From: JBCCMQ01 sp039026235
GTDB taxonomy: Bacteria > Pseudomonadota > Alphaproteobacteria > Rhodobacterales > Rhodobacteraceae
Length of the DNA: 64,000 bases
Direction: 5' to 3'
Assembly (NCBI GenBank): GCA_039026235.1
Contig: JBCCMQ010000001.1
Coordinates: 868,001-932,000, forward strand
The translations under genes were made by a program, and so were the position numbers. Under the pieces are notes generated by a model. The model saw only the letters and a list, made by a program, of their open reading frames with translations, had not been told where the DNA came from and searched no databases. Every line of letters starts with the position of its first letter. The first letter of the stretch is position 1. Below are positions 59,661-64,000 of the stretch, in pieces.

Positions 59661-61747
59661 CACGGGGATTCCAACACAAAGGCAACCACGGCGCCGGCCG
59701 GAATGGACACGGTCGCATCCCGGCACGGGCGCGCCGAGGCGCGCGGATCAGCGGTGTCGATCCGCCGGGTCCAGACCATGCCTTCCGTGGGCAGCGGCAA
59801 CTTGACCTCGACCACCTCTCCCACATTGAAGACCGCGAAAATCGCCGTCTCTCCGTCGGCATAGGCCGGAGTGTCGCGCGCCATGCGCAATTCGGCACAA
59901 AGGACGGAAAGATCAGGTGTGTTCCAGTCCGTGTCCCCCATCGGCAGACCGTCGGTCCGCCACCAGAACAGATCTTCGCGACCATCGAGCGACCGTTCGC
60001 GGGCATGCAGGAACCGCTTTTGGCGCAGGATCGGATGCGCCCGCCGAAACGCGATCAGTTTCTGGGTAAATGACAGAAATTCACTATCCACCGCCATCCA
60101 GTCAACCCAGGCGATGTCGTTGTCCTGACAGTAGGCGTTATTGTTGCCGTGCTGGGTGTTGCCGAATTCGTCCCCGGCCAGGATCATCGGCACACCCTGG
60201 CTCAGCAGCAGGGTTGCCATCATGTTGCGCTTGCGACGGGCGCGCGCGGTCAGGATGGCCGGATCATCGGTTGGCCCCTCGACGCCCATATTGTCCGAGA
60301 AGTTGGCGTTGTGTCCGTCGCGGTTGTCTTCGCCGTTGGCCTCATTGTGCTTTTGGTCGTAGCTGACCACATCGGTCAGGGTGAACCCGTCATGCGCGGT
60401 CAGAAAATTGACCGATGCCCAGGCCGTGCGGGACGAGTGATCGAATTGGGTGGCTGAAGCCGACAGACGATCAGCAAGGTCAGGCGCCTTGCCGTAGTCA
60501 CCCCTCCAGAACTGGCGCACGCCGTCCCGGAACTTGTCGTTCCATTCGGAAAACGGCGGCGGAAACGCCCCGAGCTGATAGCCGCCCGGGCCTATGTCCC
60601 AGGGTTCGGCAATCAGCTTGACCCGCGAAAGGACCGGATCCTGTCGAACGGCAGCGAAAAATGGCCCACTGCGGTCAAAGCCCTGCCGCGTCCGCCCCAG
60701 CGCGGCACAGAGATCAAAGCGAAATCCGTCAACGCCCATCACCTCGACCCAATAGCGCAGACTGTCGAGCACCATGCGCAGCACCATGGGATGTTCGACG
60801 CGCAGGGTATTGCCGGTACCGGTGTCATTCACATAGTACCTGCGGTCACCTTCGAGCCGGTAGTACGAACAATTGTCGAGGCCGCGAAAAGCCAGCGTTG
60901 GGCCGCTGTGGTTTCCCTCGCCCGTGTGGTTGTAGACCACGTCCAAGATCACCTCGATCCCGGCCTCATGGAAACGGGCAACCATCTGGCGGAATTCGGC
61001 GATATCGCCCGCGCCCAGATAGCGCGGATCGGGAGCAAAAAACCCGATTGTCTGGTAACCCCAGTAATTCGTCAGCCCCTCATCGACCAGAAACCGATCA
61101 TTCAGAAACGCCTGCACCGGCAGAAGCTCGATGGCCGTGATGCCAAGTTTGGTCAGGTGATCAAGAATCGGATCTTCGGCAAGACCTAGAAACATGCCCT
61201 TTTGGCGAACTTCGGGGTGGCGGGCTGTCAGCCCCTTCACATGCGCCTCATAGATCACGGTCTCGCCGCGCGTACGCGCCGGTTTCCGGTCGGTAAAACG
61301 TCCAAACACAGGGTCCGGCACGATACATTTGGGCATGAACGGTGCGCTGTCGCGCCGATCAAAGCTCAGATCGCCCCGGCCGTGACCCACGGTGTAACCC
61401 ATCAAGGCGTCATTCCAGATCGGATGGCCACTGAGGTGCCGAGCGTACGGGTCGATCAAAAGCTTGTTGGGGTTAAAGCGGTGGCCATCGGCCGGTCGGT
61501 AGGGCCCGTCCACGCGCAACCCATAGCGTTGACCAGGCTGCAGACCGCCCACATGGCCGTGCCAGATCTCGCCTTCATGCTCCGGCAGGTCGATCCGGGC
61601 AATCTCTGTGCCGCCATCCTCGGAAAACAGACAGACCGTGACGCGGGTCGCGTGCTGAGAAAAGACGGCGAAGTTGACGCCGCTGCCGTCAAAATTCGCA
61701 CCCAGCGGCCACGGGCGACCCGCCGTTAACAGGAACCGCCCTGTCAT
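59660..61747 (-). CDS. glgX: glycogen debranching enzyme GlgX
   Basis: This 695-aa GH13 isoamylase-type enzyme removes alpha-1,6 branches from phosphorylase-limit glycogen. It has an N-terminal CBM48 domain (PLGANFDGSGVNFAVFSQHATRVTVCLF), the GH13 motifs DVVYNHTGEG, GFRFDLCAALGR (nucleophile Asp), LIAEPWD (acid/base Glu) and VNFLTAHDGFTL. The start at 61747 (MTGRFLLTAGRPWPLG) overlaps the glgA stop by 4 bp; a longer frame to 61804 lies within glgA. The stop overlaps the malQ start by 1 bp. Confidence 0.94.
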   Translation of the reverse strand: MTGRFLLTAGRPWPLGANFDGSGVNFAVFSQHATRVTVCLFSEDGGTEIARIDLPEHEGEIWHGHVGGLQPGQRYGLRVDGPYRPADGHRFNPNKLLIDPYARHLSGHPIWNDALMGYTVGHGRGDLSFDRRDSAPFMPKCIVPDPVFGRFTDRKPARTRGETVIYEAHVKGLTARHPEVRQKGMFLGLAEDPILDHLTKLGITAIELLPVQAFLNDRFLVDEGLTNYWGYQTIGFFAPDPRYLGAGDIAEFRQMVARFHEAGIEVILDVVYNHTGEGNHSGPTLAFRGLDNCSYYRLEGDRRYYVNDTGTGNTLRVEHPMVLRMVLDSLRYWVEVMGVDGFRFDLCAALGRTRQGFDRSGPFFAAVRQDPVLSRVKLIAEPWDIGPGGYQLGAFPPPFSEWNDKFRDGVRQFWRGDYGKAPDLADRLSASATQFDHSSRTAWASVNFLTAHDGFTLTDVVSYDQKHNEANGEDNRDGHNANFSDNMGVEGPTDDPAILTARARRKRNMMATLLLSQGVPMILAGDEFGNTQHGNNNAYCQDNDIAWVDWMAVDSEFLSFTQKLIAFRRAHPILRQKRFLHARERSLDGREDLFWWRTDGLPMGDTDWNTPDLSVLCAELRMARDTPAYADGETAIFAVFNVGEVVEVKLPLPTEGMVWTRRIDTADPRASARPCRDATVSIPAGAVVAFVLESP

Positions 61748-63177
61748 GCCGAGACCACTAACTCTCTGTATATCATTGCATATTCCGAGGCGGAGCTTTG
61801 CCATCCGACCGGGGCCGCCATTGCATTCCTTTGGATTGTGGCCCAGTCATCCGGGTTCCGGAAAAGACGGTTGAGCCGGTCCAGCGCCTGGGCCAGGCCG
61901 CCCGCCGTGACGGGGTGAAATTGAAGCCCGGTTGCGACGCCCGCCTTCAAAGCCGCCGGATTGGCATCGATCACCGTATCGGCCAATCCACCCGTCAGGG
62001 CCACAACCGGAACCGTTCCGTAACGCAACCCCATCAGCTGGGTCAGACCGCAGGGCTCGAACCGCGACGGAACAAGGATTGCGTCGCCGCCTGCGATCAT
62101 GCGGTGGGACAGCGCTTCGTCATATCCGATGGTTACCGACACCTGGGACGACCCGGCGGAAAGCTCTTTGAAAGCTACTTCGAATTCCGGCGCACCCGAA
62201 CCCAGAAGTGCCAGTTGCCCGCCCTCTTCGAGAAACGACGGAACCGCCTCTAGCAGCAGATCCAAGCCCTTTTGCTGCGTCAGCCGCGAGATCAGAACGC
62301 AAAGAGGTCCGTCCGCCTCTGGCAGTCCAAGTTCATCCCGCAACGCCTTCTTGTTCTTGGCTTTTCCCCGTATTGTCTTGTAGCGTCCGGCAATCTTGGG
62401 ATCGCGGGCCGGATCCCAGAGGGCGGTATCTATGCCGTTCAAAATGCCCAAAACGTCGCTGCCCCGCGCAGCCAGAACACCTTCAAGTCCCATGCCGAAG
62501 TCCGCAGTCGCAAGTTCGCGTGCATAGGTGGGGCTGACGGTCGACACCCGGTCGGCCGTGACGAGGCCCGCCTTCAGCGCGCTGATCTGGCCGTAGTATT
62601 CGTAACCCGCGGGCGTGAAACCTTCCGGAGGCAGGCGCAGCGCACCAAGTTGCGTTGCAGGCACAAGACCTTGAAAGGCGATGTTATGGATAGTGAGCAG
62701 TGATGCGGGGCGCGTACCCGGCGCCATTTGCGACAAATAGACCGGCGTCAGGGCCGCCTGCCAGTCATGCAGGTGAAGAACCTGCGGCCGCCAGGCGTCG
62801 CCATCTTCTGCGGCCAGACGCGCCGCCATCCAGCACAGCGCCGCAAAGCGTACGGCGTTGTCGGGCCAGTCCCGGCCGCTTGGATCCGCATAGATCGACC
62901 CCGGGCGATCATAGAGATGCGGCGCATCCAGTACCAAAAGGTCAAGACCGTCCGTCCGTTCGAACAAAAGACGACCTTCCGCGCCAAAAAGGTCCCATTC
63001 CACCAGGACCTCGCTGGGCGCGCTCAGGCGTTCCGTGACCTGCCGGTAGCCGGGCAGCAACGTGCGGATCTCTACACCTTCCGCGGCAAGCGCGCCGGGC
63101 AATGCCCCGGCAACATCCGCAAGACCGCCAGTCTTGACCAGTGGCACGCATTCCGAAGTAACCGATAGTACCCGCAC
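61744..63177 (-). CDS. glgA: glycogen synthase (ADP-glucose type)
   Basis: This 477-aa GT5 glucosyltransferase elongates alpha-1,4-glucan from ADP-glucose. The N-terminal ADP-glucose motif KTGGLADVAGALPGAL and the C-terminal VPSRFEPCGLTQL with LRYGTVPVV are present, as is the HDWQAAL segment. It starts 4 bp after the glgC stop and overlaps glgX by 4 bp. Confidence 0.95.
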   Translation of the reverse strand: MRVLSVTSECVPLVKTGGLADVAGALPGALAAEGVEIRTLLPGYRQVTERLSAPSEVLVEWDLFGAEGRLLFERTDGLDLLVLDAPHLYDRPGSIYADPSGRDWPDNAVRFAALCWMAARLAAEDGDAWRPQVLHLHDWQAALTPVYLSQMAPGTRPASLLTIHNIAFQGLVPATQLGALRLPPEGFTPAGYEYYGQISALKAGLVTADRVSTVSPTYARELATADFGMGLEGVLAARGSDVLGILNGIDTALWDPARDPKIAGRYKTIRGKAKNKKALRDELGLPEADGPLCVLISRLTQQKGLDLLLEAVPSFLEEGGQLALLGSGAPEFEVAFKELSAGSSQVSVTIGYDEALSHRMIAGGDAILVPSRFEPCGLTQLMGLRYGTVPVVALTGGLADTVIDANPAALKAGVATGLQFHPVTAGGLAQALDRLNRLFRNPDDWATIQRNAMAAPVGWQSSASEYAMIYRELVVSA

Positions 63178-63181
63178 CGAG

Positions 63182-64000
63182 CTATCCCAATGCCGCTTCC
63201 CGCGCTTCCAGCATCGCCCGGGTCACCAGGGTGACACCGCCTTCGGACACCCGGAACCACTTGGCATCCTCTTCAGGATCTTCGCCCACAACCAGGCCTT
63301 CGGGAATGACAACGCCCCGATCAACGACTGCATTCTTAAGGCGTGCGTGCCGGCTGATATAGACGTAAGGCAGCAGAACGGCGTGGTCGAGACTGGCGAA
63401 TGAATTGGTGTGCACCATCGTAAACAATAGGGAATTGCGCACCTCGCTGCCCGAGATAATACACCCGCCCGACACCAGGGACGACACCGCCGAACCACGC
63501 CTGTCGGGCTTGTCGTGGATGAACTTTGCCGGTGGGACCGCCTCGGAGTAGGTCCAGATCGGCCAGTCCCTGTCCCACATGTCGAGGTCGGGCGTAAAAT
63601 CTGTGAGGTCAATGTTGGCCTTCCAGAAAGCATCGACCGTTCCGACATCCCGCCAATAGGCGGGCGCAGTTTCCACATGGCGGACGCAGCTTTCTGTAAA
63701 GCGGTGCGCCATGGCTTTTCCGCCCGAGACGATGGCCGGGATCAGGTCGTTTCCGAAATCATGGCTGGAGTTCTGATCGTCCGCATCCCGCAAGAGAAGA
63801 TCGCGCAGAAACGGCCAGGAGAAGACGTAGATGCCCATCGAGGCCAGGGCCATATCCGGGTTGTCGGGCATGCCCGGCGGATCCTTGGGCTTTTCCAGGA
63901 AACCGGTGATCTGGTCGCTGGCATCCACCGCCATTACACCGAATGCTGTGGCCTCTTCGCGTGGGACCGTCAGGCACCCAATGGTGACGTCGGCATCGTT
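63182..64000 (-). CDS. glgC: glucose-1-phosphate adenylyltransferase, N-terminus cut by window edge
   Basis: The frame is open to the window edge, giving 272 C-terminal residues. It makes ADP-glucose from glucose-1-P and ATP, the committed step of glycogen synthesis. Seen are ADVTIGCLTVPREEATAFGVM, the Lys/Asp-containing ITGFLEKPKDPPGMPD, SMGIYVFSWPFLRDLL, HDFGNDLIPA, YWRDVGTVDAFWKANIDL, and the C-terminal left-handed beta-helix with SSLVSGGCIISGSEVRNSLLF. It is upstream of glgA by 4 bp. The start and the nucleotide-binding motif lie beyond 64000. Confidence 0.95.
   Translation of the reverse strand, partial: NDADVTIGCLTVPREEATAFGVMAVDASDQITGFLEKPKDPPGMPDNPDMALASMGIYVFSWPFLRDLLLRDADDQNSSHDFGNDLIPAIVSGGKAMAHRFTESCVRHVETAPAYWRDVGTVDAFWKANIDLTDFTPDLDMWDRDWPIWTYSEAVPPAKFIHDKPDRRGSAVSSLVSGGCIISGSEVRNSLLFTMVHTNSFASLDHAVLLPYVYISRHARLKNAVVDRGVVIPEGLVVGEDPEEDAKWFRVSEGGVTLVTRAMLEAREAALG

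Noticed and set aside
1..64000. CRISPR arrays, insertion sequences or toxin-antitoxin pairs
   Set aside because: No regularly spaced repeats, transposase motifs or paired small toxin/antitoxin genes were seen on either strand.

Overview
The window looks like chromosome of an alphaproteobacterium of the Rhodobacteraceae (Roseobacter group). It is GC-rich and tightly packed, with many 1-4 bp gene overlaps. It carries several traits typical of that group: an F1-ATPase inhibitor zeta subunit (DUF1476), a methionine synthase split into separate genes, an RNase E with a long acidic insert in its S1 domain, a DctD-type regulator without the sigma-54 contact loop, and osmolyte (betaine-type) demethylation genes. 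This placement is inferred from gene content and was not tested by a database search.

Layout. 1-8 kb: end of an unknown gene, ccdA, tusA-like, rne, and the dctBD two-component pair. 8-11 kb: purine genes purC-purS-[zinc alcohol dehydrogenase]-purQ, then the zeta subunit on the other strand. 11.4-15.5 kb: split methionine synthase parts (homocysteine methyltransferase, corrinoid protein, DUF1638), interrupted by a radical SAM gene that has a LexA box. 15.5-20.7 kb: an orphan lipase-like protein, sufE, a lipoprotein, rnd and purMN. 20.8-25.5 kb: tRNA-Ile2(CAT), a GH10 xylanase-like lipoprotein, a GFA-family protein, an orphan sensor kinase, an MBL hydrolase and tRNA-Asn. 25.9-28.7 kb: a CoA-transferase/citryl-CoA-lyase pair and an inositol monophosphatase-type protein. 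28.7-33.4 kb: homogentisate 1,2-dioxygenase with a flavin hydroxylase, a small DUF2783 protein, an atypical MBL protein and a divergent MarR regulator. 33.5-38.7 kb: amidase, 3-hydroxyisobutyrate-dehydrogenase-like reductase, an unknown exported protein and an ABC1 kinase. 38.7-46.8 kb: a catabolic cluster for an N-methylated amino acid, probably a betaine (class III aminotransferase, two enolase-superfamily enzymes, FAD/GcvT demethylase, RpiR regulator, Rieske oxygenase). 47.2-56.1 kb: xylose catabolism and uptake (xylAB, CUT2 ABC transporter) with a divergent ROK regulator and an FG-GAP/CRTAC1 protein. 56.1-64 kb: glycogen operon glgC-glgA-glgX-malQ/pgm, in which malQ and pgm form one continuous reading frame.

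No CRISPR array, insertion sequence, integrase, phage gene or rRNA was seen. The most notable points are the malQ-pgm fusion, the betaine-type cluster with tandem enolase-superfamily genes, the CoA-transferase/citryl-CoA-lyase pair, the LexA box on the radical SAM gene, the DctD protein lacking GAFTGA, and the dehydrogenase embedded between purS and purQ.
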